This document shows positions 34,206 to 43,738 of a DNA stretch of 64,000 nucleotides, in pieces. Made by a program: the position numbers and the translations under genes. Within the stretch, counting starts at the first letter, position 1; each line of letters opens with the position of its first letter. The notes beneath the pieces are model-generated. The model ran no database searches and was not told where the DNA came from. It saw only the letters and a program-made list of their open reading frames with translations. The stretch spans positions 43,803-107,802 of the forward strand of contig CAXTRK010000007.1 of NCBI GenBank assembly GCA_964246745.1, read 5' to 3'. This DNA is from Lichenicoccus sp964246745 (lineage in GTDB: Bacteria; Pseudomonadota; Alphaproteobacteria; Acetobacterales; Acetobacteraceae).

Positions 34206-35551
34206 TCGTCGTCTCCAATCGGGTGCCGGCGCCGAAGGAGCGCGCGAACCCGGCGGGCGGCCTCACCGTGGGATTGAAGGATGCCATCCGTGGCCAGCCC
34301 AGTCTCTGGTTCGGCTGGTCCGGTCAGATCGCCGCTGCCAAGGAAGCGGGCCAAGTCGACCCGAAAGCCAAGACCAGCAGCCAGGCCGGTGTCAGCTACG
34401 CCACCATCGATCTCACCACGCACCAGCATCGCGGCTTCTACCAGGGATTTTCCAACCGAATCCTCTGGCCATTGTTCCATTACCGGATGGGCCTGGTCGA
34501 ATACAGCCGTGAAGACCTCGAGACCTATCTCGACGTGAACGCGCTGTTCGCCCGCTGCCTGGCGCCGTTGCTGAGACCAGACGACGTCATCTGGGTGCAG
34601 GACTACCACCTGATCCCGCTTGGAGCGGCGCTGCGGGCGCTTGGCGTCACCCAGCGCATCGGCTTCTTTCTGCATACGCCGTTTCCGCCCCCCGCCGTGT
34701 TCGGAGCCCTGCCGGGTGCCGCCTCGCTTCTGCGTGCGATGCACGCCTATGAACTCATCGGCATGCAGACCGAGCAGGACCGCGAGCATTTGCAGCAATC
34801 CTTGCAGGCGCATGATGTGCACGCCACCGTGGCCACCTTTCCCATCGGCATTGATCCGGATGATTTCCGTCATCGTGCGCTCAATGCCAGCAGCGGCCCC
34901 GAGGTCGTCCGGCTGCGGGAGAGCCTCGACGGACGCGCGCTGATCCTCGGTGTGGACCGGCTCGATTATTCCAAGGGTCTGCCGCAGCGCTTCATGGGCT
35001 ACGAGCGCCTGCTGAAGCGTTTCCCGGAGCATCGCAAACAGGTTACCTTCCTGGAGGTGGCGCCGGTCTCTCGGGGTGACGTCGCCGAGTACAAGTCGTT
35101 GCGTCGCCGGCTTGACGAACAGGCTGGCCGCATCAATGGCGAATGGGCCGAGTTCGACTGGACGCCGATCCGCTACATCACGCGGGCGATCCCACGCGAC
35201 ACGCTGGCCGGCTTTTATTGTTTCGCTCGGATCGCGCTGATCACGCCGTTGCGTGACGGCATGAACCTGGTGGCGAAGGAATATGTCGCCGCCCAAGACC
35301 CGGCCGATCCAGGCGTTCTGGTGCTGTCGCGCTTCGCGGGCGCAGCGCCCGAGCTTGCGCGCGCCATACAGGTCAACCCGTTCGACCCTGACGAAATCGC
35401 CGAAGGGTTGCACCAGGCGCTGTCGATGCCGCACGATGAGAGGCAGTCGCGCTGGGAGGCCTGCAACGAAGCCGTGCATGCGGCGACCGCGGCGAGTTGG
35501 GCGCGTGACTTTCTGGCCGGGCTGCACAACCAGAAGCCGTATGCCTCCTAG
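34193..35551 (+). CDS. otsA: Trehalose-6-phosphate synthase
   Basis: A 452-aa GT20 enzyme joining UDP-glucose and glucose-6-phosphate. GTG 34193 follows GAGGAG and gives the family N-terminus ERLVVVSNRVPAP; it overlaps the end of otsB. Motifs: GGLTVGL, VQDYHLIPLGAALRALG, FFLHTPFPPP, GVDRLDYSKGLPQR, TPLRDGMNLVAKEYV. Normal length. The 3' end overlaps dsbB by 11 bases. Confidence 0.96.
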   Translation: MERLVVVSNRVPAPKERANPAGGLTVGLKDAIRGQPSLWFGWSGQIAAAKEAGQVDPKAKTSSQAGVSYATIDLTTHQHRGFYQGFSNRILWPLFHYRMGLVEYSREDLETYLDVNALFARCLAPLLRPDDVIWVQDYHLIPLGAALRALGVTQRIGFFLHTPFPPPAVFGALPGAASLLRAMHAYELIGMQTEQDREHLQQSLQAHDVHATVATFPIGIDPDDFRHRALNASSGPEVVRLRESLDGRALILGVDRLDYSKGLPQRFMGYERLLKRFPEHRKQVTFLEVAPVSRGDVAEYKSLRRRLDEQAGRINGEWAEFDWTPIRYITRAIPRDTLAGFYCFARIALITPLRDGMNLVAKEYVAAQDPADPGVLVLSRFAGAAPELARAIQVNPFDPDEIAEGLHQALSMPHDERQSRWEACNEAVHAATAASWARDFLAGLHNQKPYAS

Positions 35552-36032
35552 AGGCTGGAAGGCAGGACAAGCCGGCATCTTGGCAGCCTTGTTCGGCACG
35601 ATCGCGCTGAGCGTTGCCTGGTATGCGCAGACAGCGTTGTCGATGGCGCCTTGCGCGCTGTGTCTGCTTGAGCGCTGGCCCTATCGGGCGCTCATCGTGC
35701 TTGGCCTGTTGGCGGCGTTGATTCCGGGGGCGCGTCTGCTGCTCTGGCTGATCGCAGCCGCCTTCCTGGGTGCGATCGCCGTGTCTCTGACCCATGTTGG
35801 GGTGGAACAGGGCTGGTGGCCGGATCCTTGGCCCGCGTGCGTGGCGCCGCATTTTCAGGGCGGCAGCATCGCCGATCGCCTGGCATCGATGCCGCTCCGT
35901 CCCGTCAAACCCTGTGACGCGCCGAACCGGCTGCTAGGTTTCCTGCCGGTCTCGATTGCGTCGCTTGATCTTATCTATGCTGTTATCACCTGTGCAGTGA
36001 CGATGCTGTCAGCACGGCCACGGAGAGCATGA
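35541..36032 (+). CDS. dsbB: Disulfide bond formation protein B
   Basis: A 163-aa inner-membrane quinone-linked oxidase that reoxidises DsbA. Four hydrophobic segments are visible. The first redox pair is CALC (C38/C41) in the typical MAPCALCLLERWPYR context; the second cysteine pair lies in the periplasmic loop (WPACVAP and KPCDAP). ATG 35541 lies within the end of otsA; the upstream open frame is a shadow of otsA. Followed by the coq7-type gene with an ATGA overlap. Confidence 0.93.
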   Translation: MPPRGWKAGQAGILAALFGTIALSVAWYAQTALSMAPCALCLLERWPYRALIVLGLLAALIPGARLLLWLIAAAFLGAIAVSLTHVGVEQGWWPDPWPACVAPHFQGGSIADRLASMPLRPVKPCDAPNRLLGFLPVSIASLDLIYAVITCAVTMLSARPRRA

Positions 36033-36574
36033 TGAGTAGAGTGCAACAGCCAGGAGAGCCGGACCTCGCAACCCGCGTCAGCCGCATGATCCGCGTTGAC
36101 CATGCCGGTGAATATGGCGCTGAGCGGATTTATGCCGGACAACTCGCCGTCCTCGGAAGCGGCGACAAGGGCGCCCTGCTGCGGCACATGAAGGAGCAGG
36201 AGACGCATCATAAGGCGGTCTTCTCCAGCTTGGTGGCGCGCCGCCGGGTGCGTCCGACCGCATTGCTGCCGCTGTGGCATGTCGCGGGCTTCGTGCTCGG
36301 CGCGGCCACCGCCGCCCTGGGAGCGCGCGCCGCGATGGCGTGCACGGTTGCCGTCGAGGAGGCGATCGACGAGCACTACGCGAGCCAGGCGGCTGAATTG
36401 GACGAGAACGAGTCCGAACTTCGGCAAACTATCGAGGCGTTTCGCCAGGAAGAGCTCGAGCATCGCGACATCGGCCTCGCCAATGAGGCGGAACTCGCAC
36501 CGGCCTACCGTGCGATGTCGCTGGTCATCAAGGCAGGCTGCAAGGCGGCCATCGCCGTAAGCGAGATCCTCTAG
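36029..36574 (+). CDS. coq7: Demethoxyubiquinone hydroxylase family protein
   Basis: A 181-aa di-iron membrane-associated enzyme for late ubiquinone synthesis (Coq7/UbiF-equivalent). The iron-binding motifs are HAGEYGAERIYAGQL, KEQETHHKAVF, VEEAIDEHYASQ, and EELEHRDIGLANEAEL, giving the full Glu/His ligand pattern. It starts at ATG 36029, overlapping the dsbB stop. Convergent with the GGDEF gene. Confidence 0.94.
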   Translation: MMSRVQQPGEPDLATRVSRMIRVDHAGEYGAERIYAGQLAVLGSGDKGALLRHMKEQETHHKAVFSSLVARRRVRPTALLPLWHVAGFVLGAATAALGARAAMACTVAVEEAIDEHYASQAAELDENESELRQTIEAFRQEELEHRDIGLANEAELAPAYRAMSLVIKAGCKAAIAVSEIL

Positions 36575-36589
36575 ATAAGCGGCGCGCCA

Positions 36590-37774
36590 TCAACAGACCG
36601 AGACGGTTGCGGGGCTGATGGACATAGGCTGGCCTGGACTCGACTTGAAGCGCCTATGGACTCCCTTGCCGGCTGCCTTGGCTTCGTAAAGCGCCGCGTC
36701 AGCCTTGCGTTGCAGGTCGTCGCCAGCCGTTCCATCCTCAGGACAGCAGGCAAAGCCGACGCTAACGCCGATCTGGTGGCGATGGGCATCGTCCAGTCGG
36801 TAGGGTTCGTCGGCAACCCGGCTGATGATCCGCTGCGCGTATTCCTCGCCGTCTTGCGGAGAGAGGTGGCGCGCCACGATGATGAATTCGTCTCCTCCCA
36901 GGCGGCAGACGAGATCGCCCGGTCTTGAGGCAGCGGTCAGACGCCGTGCCACGGCTTGCAGAATTTTGTCACCAGTGTGATGGCCATAGGCGTCATTAAT
37001 CGGCTTGAAGCCGTCGAGATCAAGATAGAAGAAAATTCCTTCTTCGCCTATCCAGTCTCGCTTTTCCAAGGTGATCGCGAGACCAAATCGATTAAGCAGA
37101 CCGGTCAATGCATCGCGCTGCGCGCGAGAGTGACTGTCTTCCTCCGCTCCCAAGGTCGCGATTGCCAAGCGTTGGAGTCCGTCAGTGACCCGCGTTGCGC
37201 CGAACAGGAAACCGGGAACCTGCAGCAGGAGGCATAGCATCCAGGGGTTTCCAGAGAAGACGGCCCCAATGAGCATTGGTGCGTCGCACAGCACGATCAG
37301 CAGCAGCGCGAAGCGGGGCGATGCGTAGTTGCGGGCGCAAATCGGGCCGACCAGGCCGATCACACACATCGCGGCGATAAGCTGCAGCGGCGCAATGCCG
37401 CTTTGCATGGCGGCGAAGGCCATGCTTCCCTGAAGCGTGCACCAGGCTGTGGAGATGAAGAGGTAGAAATCCGCCGGTGTGCGCACGCCCCTGTTGGCAT
37501 TGCCGTGCTTGCGGCGAAAGACCAGCACCCGACCTGCGGCGAGGGCGGCTTCAAGTATCAGAAAAAGAATGAACACTCTCCCGGCATGCAGGCAGAGCGC
37601 CATGATGTCGAGCAACAGCCCGTTCAGCACGCCCGGGATGACGGCGGTTGGTGAAGCGAACAATTCGGCAAGCAGTATGCTGGCGGTCCGCTCGGAAACC
37701 GGACGACAGTGATCAAGCAGATAGCGGAAAGCCGGTAGCCTTGGGAGTGAGAAATGTGCAACCTGATCGGCCAT
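36590..37774 (-). CDS. GGDEF diguanylate cyclase with membrane sensor
   Basis: A 394-aa protein. About five to six hydrophobic segments in residues 45-210 form a membrane sensor without a named domain. The GGDEF domain follows (about 225-385): RDALTGLLNRFGL, FFYLDLDGFKPINDAYGH, and the intact active site RLGGDEF (about 290-296), so it should make c-di-GMP. ATG 37774 has GGAGGGG upstream; the frame is open to 37981 but that part overlaps the MFS gene. No RxxD inhibitory site is evident just before GGDEF. Confidence 0.9.
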   Translation of the reverse strand: MADQVAHFSLPRLPAFRYLLDHCRPVSERTASILLAELFASPTAVIPGVLNGLLLDIMALCLHAGRVFILFLILEAALAAGRVLVFRRKHGNANRGVRTPADFYLFISTAWCTLQGSMAFAAMQSGIAPLQLIAAMCVIGLVGPICARNYASPRFALLLIVLCDAPMLIGAVFSGNPWMLCLLLQVPGFLFGATRVTDGLQRLAIATLGAEEDSHSRAQRDALTGLLNRFGLAITLEKRDWIGEEGIFFYLDLDGFKPINDAYGHHTGDKILQAVARRLTAASRPGDLVCRLGGDEFIIVARHLSPQDGEEYAQRIISRVADEPYRLDDAHRHQIGVSVGFACCPEDGTAGDDLQRKADAALYEAKAAGKGVHRRFKSSPGQPMSISPATVSVC

Positions 37775-37925
37775 TGTCGCCCCTCCTTTCGCGACGCGAT
37801 TGGGCAAGAAGGCAAGATTAGACCTTAATCCTGAACGGCTGGATAACGTATCCGTAGCCGATGCATAATGCCCGATCGAAAATGCGTGACCCTGACCAGG
37901 GGCAGGCGGCAGCCTTTGTGACGCC

Positions 37926-39416
37926 TCAGGAGCCGGCGGATAGCGGAGGCGCAATGCTTTCCAGCGAACGTCGCTCTGCATCGACCCCGAGCCTGAGCGC
38001 CGTGTAGCCCGCGATCAGCATCAGTATCGCGGCAAAGCCGTAGCCGATAGCCACCGGGACGGGACCGCCGGTGCCGATCAGACGGCCGAAAATCCACGGC
38101 GTGGCTGCCGCGAACACCATACCAAAGGCATAAAAGAGAGAGATCGCGGTGGCACGGGTTTCCAGAGGAAATACCTCGCTCGCCGTGAGATAGGCGGCCG
38201 ATGCGGCTGCCGAGGCAAAGAAGAAGATTGCGGCCCAGCCGAGCGTCTGCGTCAGCGCGGTGAGATCGCCGGCGGCGAACAAAGCCGCCACCACCAGCAT
38301 GAGCACTCCTGAGACCGCATAGGTGCCGAAGATCATTCGACGCCGTCCGAGGGTGTCAAAGTATGTGCCGAGCAGAAGCGGCCCTAAGAAGTTGGCGGCC
38401 GCGAGCGGCAGGATGAACATGCCGACGCGGGATGCGGAGACGTGGCCGTATTTGGTCAGCACCATGCCGTAGGTGAAGAACACCGCGTTATACAGGCAGG
38501 CCTGTGAGACCATCAGCGTAAGCACCAGCAGCGAGCGCGCGCGATACTGCCCGAACATCGCGCGCAGAACGACGCCGTAGCCGAAGACACGACGCGGATA
38601 GACGAGCAGCGATTCATGCACCGTCTCCAGAGGAATGCCGGTGCAGCGCATCACCCGGCGCTCGATCTCGGCGATTGCCGCATGGCTTTCGCTATGTTTG
38701 CCGTGGGTTACGAGCCAGCGCGGACTCTCCGGCACCCAGCGACGCAGCAGCAGGATAAACAGGCCGAGCACGCCGCCGATGCCAAAGCCGAGCCGCCAGC
38801 CGAGATCAATGTTCATCACATCGCCGCTCAGCAGAAACAATGAGGCGCCAGCGCCGGCGCCGGCGCCAAGCCAAAACGAGCCGTTGACAATCAGATCGAC
38901 CCGGCCGCGCAGCCGTGCGGGGATCAGCTCGTCGATCGCCGAATTGATCGCCGAATACTCCCCGCCGATGCCGACGCCGGTCAGGAACCGGAATGCCATG
39001 AACGAGCCTATGTCCCAGGAGAACGCCGACAGCAGCACGCCGACGATATAGATGCCGAGCGTGACGCTGAAGATGCTCTTGCGTCCGAAACGATCAGTGA
39101 GCCAGCCAAACAGCAGCGCGCCGATCACGGCGCCGACCACATACACCGAGGCGGCGCCGCCGAGTTGCTCTGCCGACAAGCCCAGGGTCCGCGGGTCGCG
39201 CAGGATCGGCCCGATCGAGCCGACGATGGTGACCTCGAGCCCGTCGAGGATCCAGGTGATGCCGAGTGCCGCCACCAGCAACGCATGGAACCGGCACCAG
39301 GGCAGGCGGTCGAGCCGCGCCGGAATGTTGGTGCTGACACCAAGGGGATGCACGACGCCCGCGCGGGACGCCTCTATTTTCTGCACGTCGCGCAAGCCAT
39401 CGAGGGCACTCGACAC
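37926..39416 (-). CDS. MFS transporter (sugar/organic acid porter-like)
   Basis: A 496-aa 12-helix transporter. The conserved loops are WLTDRFGRKSIF (2-3 loop) and GRRRMIFGTYAVSG (8-9 loop), with RFLTGVGIGGEYSAINSAIDELIPARLRGR and PESPRWLVTHGK after helix 6, all typical of the sugar-porter/aromatic-acid type. Substrate unknown. It has an N-terminal cytosolic extension of about 35 residues. It precedes the GGDEF gene on the same strand with a 151-base gap. Confidence 0.92.
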   Translation of the reverse strand: MSSALDGLRDVQKIEASRAGVVHPLGVSTNIPARLDRLPWCRFHALLVAALGITWILDGLEVTIVGSIGPILRDPRTLGLSAEQLGGAASVYVVGAVIGALLFGWLTDRFGRKSIFSVTLGIYIVGVLLSAFSWDIGSFMAFRFLTGVGIGGEYSAINSAIDELIPARLRGRVDLIVNGSFWLGAGAGAGASLFLLSGDVMNIDLGWRLGFGIGGVLGLFILLLRRWVPESPRWLVTHGKHSESHAAIAEIERRVMRCTGIPLETVHESLLVYPRRVFGYGVVLRAMFGQYRARSLLVLTLMVSQACLYNAVFFTYGMVLTKYGHVSASRVGMFILPLAAANFLGPLLLGTYFDTLGRRRMIFGTYAVSGVLMLVVAALFAAGDLTALTQTLGWAAIFFFASAAASAAYLTASEVFPLETRATAISLFYAFGMVFAAATPWIFGRLIGTGGPVPVAIGYGFAAILMLIAGYTALRLGVDAERRSLESIAPPLSAGS

Positions 39417-39615
39417 GGCATCGCCTCCCTGCCTGATCTTGTCGGCTGCGTCGCCGCTGCGGCTGGCATCTGTTGTTGGTTAAATCATCTCGTCGATCAG
39501 CCTTGGTCATGTCATGGTCACCAAGGCGGGGTCAAGCGCGGGTCTGGCGCGCACACTCATTTCTGAGACATCCCGCCGTGCACCATCTTCACTTTACAGG
39601 ATCGAGGGCGGCTGA

Positions 39616-41316
39616 ATGCTCCAGCAGACGTCGCAGCCGAACGTCGCCGCCGCCGGCCCGCCTGGCACGCTTTCCCTGCGGTTCTGGGCGCTCATCGTCC
39701 TCACCGGCCTGGTCGCGGGCCTCGGCGCGGGCCTGCTGATGATGCTGCTGCGCTTCGTGCAGCACGCCGCCTGGTCCTATCAGACCGGCCGCTTTCTGGC
39801 CGCCGTGCAGCAGACCAATGCTGCCCGTCGCGTGCTGCCGCTGCTGGCCGCGGCACTGCTTGTGGCCGCTGTGCGCTGGGGGCGGCGGCAGCGCAGCAGC
39901 GGCAATAGCGCTGATCTCACCGAGGCGATCTGGTTCGGCGTCGGCAAGATCGCGCCGCTCCGGGCGATTGCCAACGCGGTGCTGTCGATCGTCGTCGTCG
40001 GCCTTGGCGCCTCGCTGGGGCGCGAGGCGGGCCCGAAGCAGATCGGCGCCGCGATCGCCAGCCTGCTGTCCGGCTGGAGCAGGCTGCCGGGTCCGCAGCA
40101 GCGGCTGCTGGTCGCCTGCGGCGCCGGCGCCGGCATGGGCGCGGTCTATAATGTGCCGTTCGGCGGCGCGCTGTTCGCGCTCGAGGTCCTGCTCGGCACG
40201 CTCTCGCTCGGCCTGGTCGCACCCGCTCTGGCCACGTCGCTGATCGCCACCGCGGTGGCGTGGCTGCTGCTGCCGAACCGGCCGCTCTATAGCGTGCCCA
40301 CGTTCGGCGTCTCCGCCGGTCTGCTGCTCTGGGCGCTGCTGGCCGGCCCGATCGCGGGCCTGGTGTCGGTCGCCTATGTCCGCCTGATCTCCTGGGCCGA
40401 CGGCCGCAAGCCGAAGGGGCGGCGGTGGGGCGGCCTTCGGCTGCTCGAGATGCCGTTGCTGGCGTTCGGCGCGCTCGGCGCGCTGGCCATGGTGTTTCCG
40501 CAGTTGCTGGGCAACGGCAGCGACGTCGTGCGGCTCACCTTGTTCGGCCGGCTTGACGTGAAGCTGCTGCTGGCGCTGCTGCTGCTCAAGCCGCTGGTGA
40601 CCGCCGCCTGCATCGGCAGCGGCGCGCCCGGAGGGCTGTTCACGCCGACGCTGACCACCGGCGCCCTGCTCGGCGCCCTGCTCGGGCGGGCCTGGACCTG
40701 GCTCTGGCCGGGCGGCGCTCCGCCAGGCGTGGACCCTCTCGGCGGCTACGCCCTGATCGGCGGCGGCGCCGTGCTGGCGGCGGCGACGCAGGGTCCGGTC
40801 TCCGCCGTGGTGCTGATGATCGAGCTGACCCGGCATCTCGACGCGGTGATGGTGCCGATGCTGCTGGCGGTGACCGGCGCCGTCGTCGTCGCGCGACACC
40901 TCGAAGTCCGTTCGATCTATTCGGGACGGATCCATACCGGCCGCGCCGCGGCGCTCGAGGCCGATCAGGCCAGCGGCGGCTTCACGGTGATCTCGACGGC
41001 CACGCCCTACGCGGCATTGCTGCGTACGCTGTTGCGTGCGCCACCCGTTCCGCAGGCGCTCTACGTGGTGGACGGCGATGCGCGCCTGATCGGCGCCATC
41101 CCTTGCGACGGCAGGTTCAGCCCGGACCCGTCGCTGACACCGCTGGAGGTGGCGACCGCGGCCGACTTCGCGACGCCAATGCGGTCAGTGCCGGTCTCGT
41201 TGGATGCAGCGGAACGGCAGCGCTGCGTCGACGCCTCCGGCGCGGACGCGATGCCGGTCACCGATCACGAGGGCCGCCTGGTCGGCATGGCCAAGCAGAG
41301 CGCTGGCCGGTCGTGA
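39616..41316 (+). CDS. ClC-family chloride channel/transporter
   Basis: A 566-aa ClC protein. Signature loops are present: GREAGPKQIG with the gating glutamate, GAGAGMGAVYNVPFGGALFALE, and GSGAPGGLFTPTL. About ten or more hydrophobic helices fill residues 20-420. The C-terminal 140 residues form a CBS-like pair with an HEGRL-type end (VTDHEGRLVGMAK). It may be a Cl-/H+ antiporter or a fluoride-type channel; the family motif favours the former. One of the most GC-rich genes in the window. Confidence 0.92.
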   Translation: MLQQTSQPNVAAAGPPGTLSLRFWALIVLTGLVAGLGAGLLMMLLRFVQHAAWSYQTGRFLAAVQQTNAARRVLPLLAAALLVAAVRWGRRQRSSGNSADLTEAIWFGVGKIAPLRAIANAVLSIVVVGLGASLGREAGPKQIGAAIASLLSGWSRLPGPQQRLLVACGAGAGMGAVYNVPFGGALFALEVLLGTLSLGLVAPALATSLIATAVAWLLLPNRPLYSVPTFGVSAGLLLWALLAGPIAGLVSVAYVRLISWADGRKPKGRRWGGLRLLEMPLLAFGALGALAMVFPQLLGNGSDVVRLTLFGRLDVKLLLALLLLKPLVTAACIGSGAPGGLFTPTLTTGALLGALLGRAWTWLWPGGAPPGVDPLGGYALIGGGAVLAAATQGPVSAVVLMIELTRHLDAVMVPMLLAVTGAVVVARHLEVRSIYSGRIHTGRAAALEADQASGGFTVISTATPYAALLRTLLRAPPVPQALYVVDGDARLIGAIPCDGRFSPDPSLTPLEVATAADFATPMRSVPVSLDAAERQRCVDASGADAMPVTDHEGRLVGMAKQSAGRS

Positions 41317-41377
41317 TCATGCCACCTATCATGACGGCCAGGCCGGCGGCGACAGGCGGCAAGGGGGGGAGGATGGC

Positions 41378-42745
41378 TTGGCGGTAGCTCTCGACAATGG
41401 GCAGCAGGCGCTGATGGACCGCGCGGTCGCCCACCTGGTGGGCAACTACAGTCCCAACGGACAGCGTGTCGGCTGGCTGATGATCGGCTCGATCCTGGTG
41501 GAGGCGTGGGATCTCTACTCCATCGCCTTCGTGCTGATCTTCCTGCGCGCGGAGTTTCATCCATCCCCGGCGCTGCTCGGCCTGGCCGGCGCCGGCACCC
41601 AGGGCGGCGCGGTCATCGGCGCGCTGCTCGGCGGCTGGCTGTCGGACCGGATCGGTCGACGCGCCATCTTCCTGGGCACGATGGTCATGTTCGTCGTCCT
41701 TGCCCTCGCGCAGGCCTTCGTGCCCAGCATGGCCTGGCTCGTGGCGATCCGGCTGCTTCTCGGCATCCCGCTGGGGAGCGACATCTCGAACGGCTATACC
41801 TACATCATGGAATACCTGCCGCGCGGCGAGCGGGAGGTGATGGGCAATCGCTGGCAGTTCATGTTCGCCGTCGGCGAGTGCGTGGCGATCGGGGTGATCG
41901 CGGTGTTCCTCGCGGCCGGTCTGTCGCACTCGCTGATCTGGCGGATCACGCTCGGCCTCGGCGCCTTGCCGGCGGCGGTCATCTTCGTGCTTCGTTACAA
42001 CCTTCCGGAGACGGCGATCTGGCTGATCCGTCGCGGGCGGTTCCGCGAGGCCAAGCAGGTCTCCTCGCGGATGTACAACGATCCGCTCGATTTCCTGCCG
42101 GACGCGGACGTAGAGATTGCCCGTCCGCGCGCACGCGATTTCCTGCGCCATATCCGGCGCGATCCGATACGCTGGCGCGCCACCCTCTTTGGCTGGATCG
42201 CCTGCTTCGCGCAGAGCACCGAGTTCTCCACCTTCGCCTTCTACATACCTGTCTTGTTCGTGCTGGTGGGCGTCTCCGGCCTGCTCGGCACCGACCTCGT
42301 CACTCTCGCCTTGTTCAGTGTCGCCGCCGTGTCGGGCCTGGTGGGACCGTTGATCACGCCAAGGATCGGGCAGCGCGGCCTGAGCATCGCCGGCTTCTCC
42401 ATCGTCCTCGTCTCGTTGCTGGTCGCCGCCTACGCGCTCTATAGCGGCCACACCATCATCCTGCCGTTCGCGGCGGCGGCGATGCTCTGGGGGCATTACT
42501 GGGACGCGGAGAACGTGGTGACAATCCCGTCGATGGTGGCGCGGCCCGAATATCGCGGCGTCGCCACCGGCTTTGCCTACGTCTTCGTCAAGCTGCCATC
42601 ATTCCTGGCGATCTTCCTGTTTCCGGTGCTGTTCGCCGCCATCGGCAAGGCCAACGCCACCCTGTTCGTCGCCCTCTTCCCGTTGATCGGCCTGCTGGCC
42701 GCGATCTTCATCCTGCCGGAGATGTACGGCTACCATGACGACTGA
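41378..42745 (+). CDS. MFS transporter
   Basis: A protein of about 455 aa with 12 hydrophobic segments and the MFS loop GGWLSDRIGRRAIFLG. It has RLLLGIPLGSDISNGYTYIMEYLPRGEREVMGNR after helix 4-5 and PETAIWLIRRGRFREAKQV in the central loop, typical of sugar/phosphate-type porters. TTG 41378 follows GGGGGGAGG at ideal spacing; ATG 41414 is the alternative. Substrate unknown. Its last 38 bases overlap the 3' end of the opposite-strand SDR gene. Confidence 0.88.
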   Translation: MAVALDNGQQALMDRAVAHLVGNYSPNGQRVGWLMIGSILVEAWDLYSIAFVLIFLRAEFHPSPALLGLAGAGTQGGAVIGALLGGWLSDRIGRRAIFLGTMVMFVVLALAQAFVPSMAWLVAIRLLLGIPLGSDISNGYTYIMEYLPRGEREVMGNRWQFMFAVGECVAIGVIAVFLAAGLSHSLIWRITLGLGALPAAVIFVLRYNLPETAIWLIRRGRFREAKQVSSRMYNDPLDFLPDADVEIARPRARDFLRHIRRDPIRWRATLFGWIACFAQSTEFSTFAFYIPVLFVLVGVSGLLGTDLVTLALFSVAAVSGLVGPLITPRIGQRGLSIAGFSIVLVSLLVAAYALYSGHTIILPFAAAAMLWGHYWDAENVVTIPSMVARPEYRGVATGFAYVFVKLPSFLAIFLFPVLFAAIGKANATLFVALFPLIGLLAAIFILPEMYGYHDD

Positions 42746-43598
42746 CCCTGGTCGGCGATCGCGCGAACACGGCGTCGGGGATGAAGAAATCGGGGGCGAG
42801 AGGAGCGTCGCCGGCTTGCGGCGCGTAAGACGAGAAATCGGTGACGCCCTGTTTGCGCAGCACCTCCTCGTCGATGAAAAAGTTGCCGGTGCATTGCCGT
42901 GATGGCCGGGTCAGGATGGCGTAGGCGGCGTCCGCCATGATCTCCGGCGTGCGGCATACCCGCGCCATCTCGTCGCCGCCGAGGGCGAAGCGCACCGCGG
43001 CGGTGTCGATCGCGGTCAGCGGCCACAGCGAATTGACCGCGACTCCGCGTTCACGGAACTCCTCGGCCATGCCAAGCGTGCACAGGCTCATGCCGAATTT
43101 CGCCGTCGTGTAGGCGAGATGCGGCGCGAACCATTTCGCCGCCATGTCGAGCGGCGGCGACAAGGTGAGGATGTGCGGGTTGGCGGCCCGCAGCAAATAC
43201 GGCAGGGTCAGCTTCGAATACAGGAACGTGCCGCGCGCGTTGACCTGGTTCATCAGGTCATACCGCTTCAACTCGGTTTGCAGAGTTCCGGTCAGCGCGA
43301 TGGCGCTGGCATTGTTGATGCAGATGTCGATGCCGCCGAACGTCCGCACGGCCTGCGCGACCGCCGCCTGCACCTGTCCCTCGTCGCGTATGTCGCAGAC
43401 CGCCGCCAGCGCCTGTCCGCCGGCGGCCTCGATCTCCGCCTTCGCGGTATGGATCGTGCCCGGCAGCTTCGGGTGCGGCTCCGCGGTCTTGGCGGCGATG
43501 ACGATATTGGCGCCGTCCCGCGCCGCCCTGACCGCGATCGCCAGACCGATGCCGCGGCTGCCGCCGGAGACGAACAACGTCTTGCCGTTCAGGCTCAT
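42708..43598 (-). CDS. SDR family oxidoreductase (HSDL2-like)
   Basis: A 296-aa SDR with the Rossmann motif GGSRGIG, the NNAS motif and the YTTAK catalytic pair. The segment AAKTAEPHPKLPGTIHTAKAEIEAAGG after strand 2 is characteristic of the HSDL2-like subgroup. The C-terminal extension (about 20 residues, RVSRHGSRTSPAG end) is read from the strand opposite the MFS 3' end and may be a run-on past an older stop. Substrate is probably a 2,3-unsaturated or hydroxyacyl lipid, by subgroup analogy only. Confidence 0.87.
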   Translation of the reverse strand: MSLNGKTLFVSGGSRGIGLAIAVRAARDGANIVIAAKTAEPHPKLPGTIHTAKAEIEAAGGQALAAVCDIRDEGQVQAAVAQAVRTFGGIDICINNASAIALTGTLQTELKRYDLMNQVNARGTFLYSKLTLPYLLRAANPHILTLSPPLDMAAKWFAPHLAYTTAKFGMSLCTLGMAEEFRERGVAVNSLWPLTAIDTAAVRFALGGDEMARVCRTPEIMADAAYAILTRPSRQCTGNFFIDEEVLRKQGVTDFSSYAPQAGDAPLAPDFFIPDAVFARSPTRVSRHGSRTSPAG

Positions 43599-43738
43599 GG
43601 TGCATGGCTCATGATGCGGTCCCCGGCTTCAATCCTGCCTGGATGACCCATAGGCACGCGGGGGCTCGCGGTCAACGCGCGGGCGGCTTGACCGGTGCCA
43701 CGCTAAGGCGCAGGACGATGGCGGGAGGAGAGACCGCC

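Noticed and set aside
34202..35599. 465-aa minus-strand open frame over otsA
   Set aside because: Antisense shadow of a textbook trehalose-6-phosphate synthase.
39589..40935. 448-aa open frame on the minus strand inside the ClC gene
   Set aside because: Gln/Arg/Gly/Pro-rich with no domain; it is the GC-driven shadow of a well-supported ClC gene on the other strand.
41258..42496. 412-aa minus-strand open frame inside the MFS gene
   Set aside because: Extreme Asp/Arg/Gly/Gln composition; the plus-strand frame is a clear transporter.
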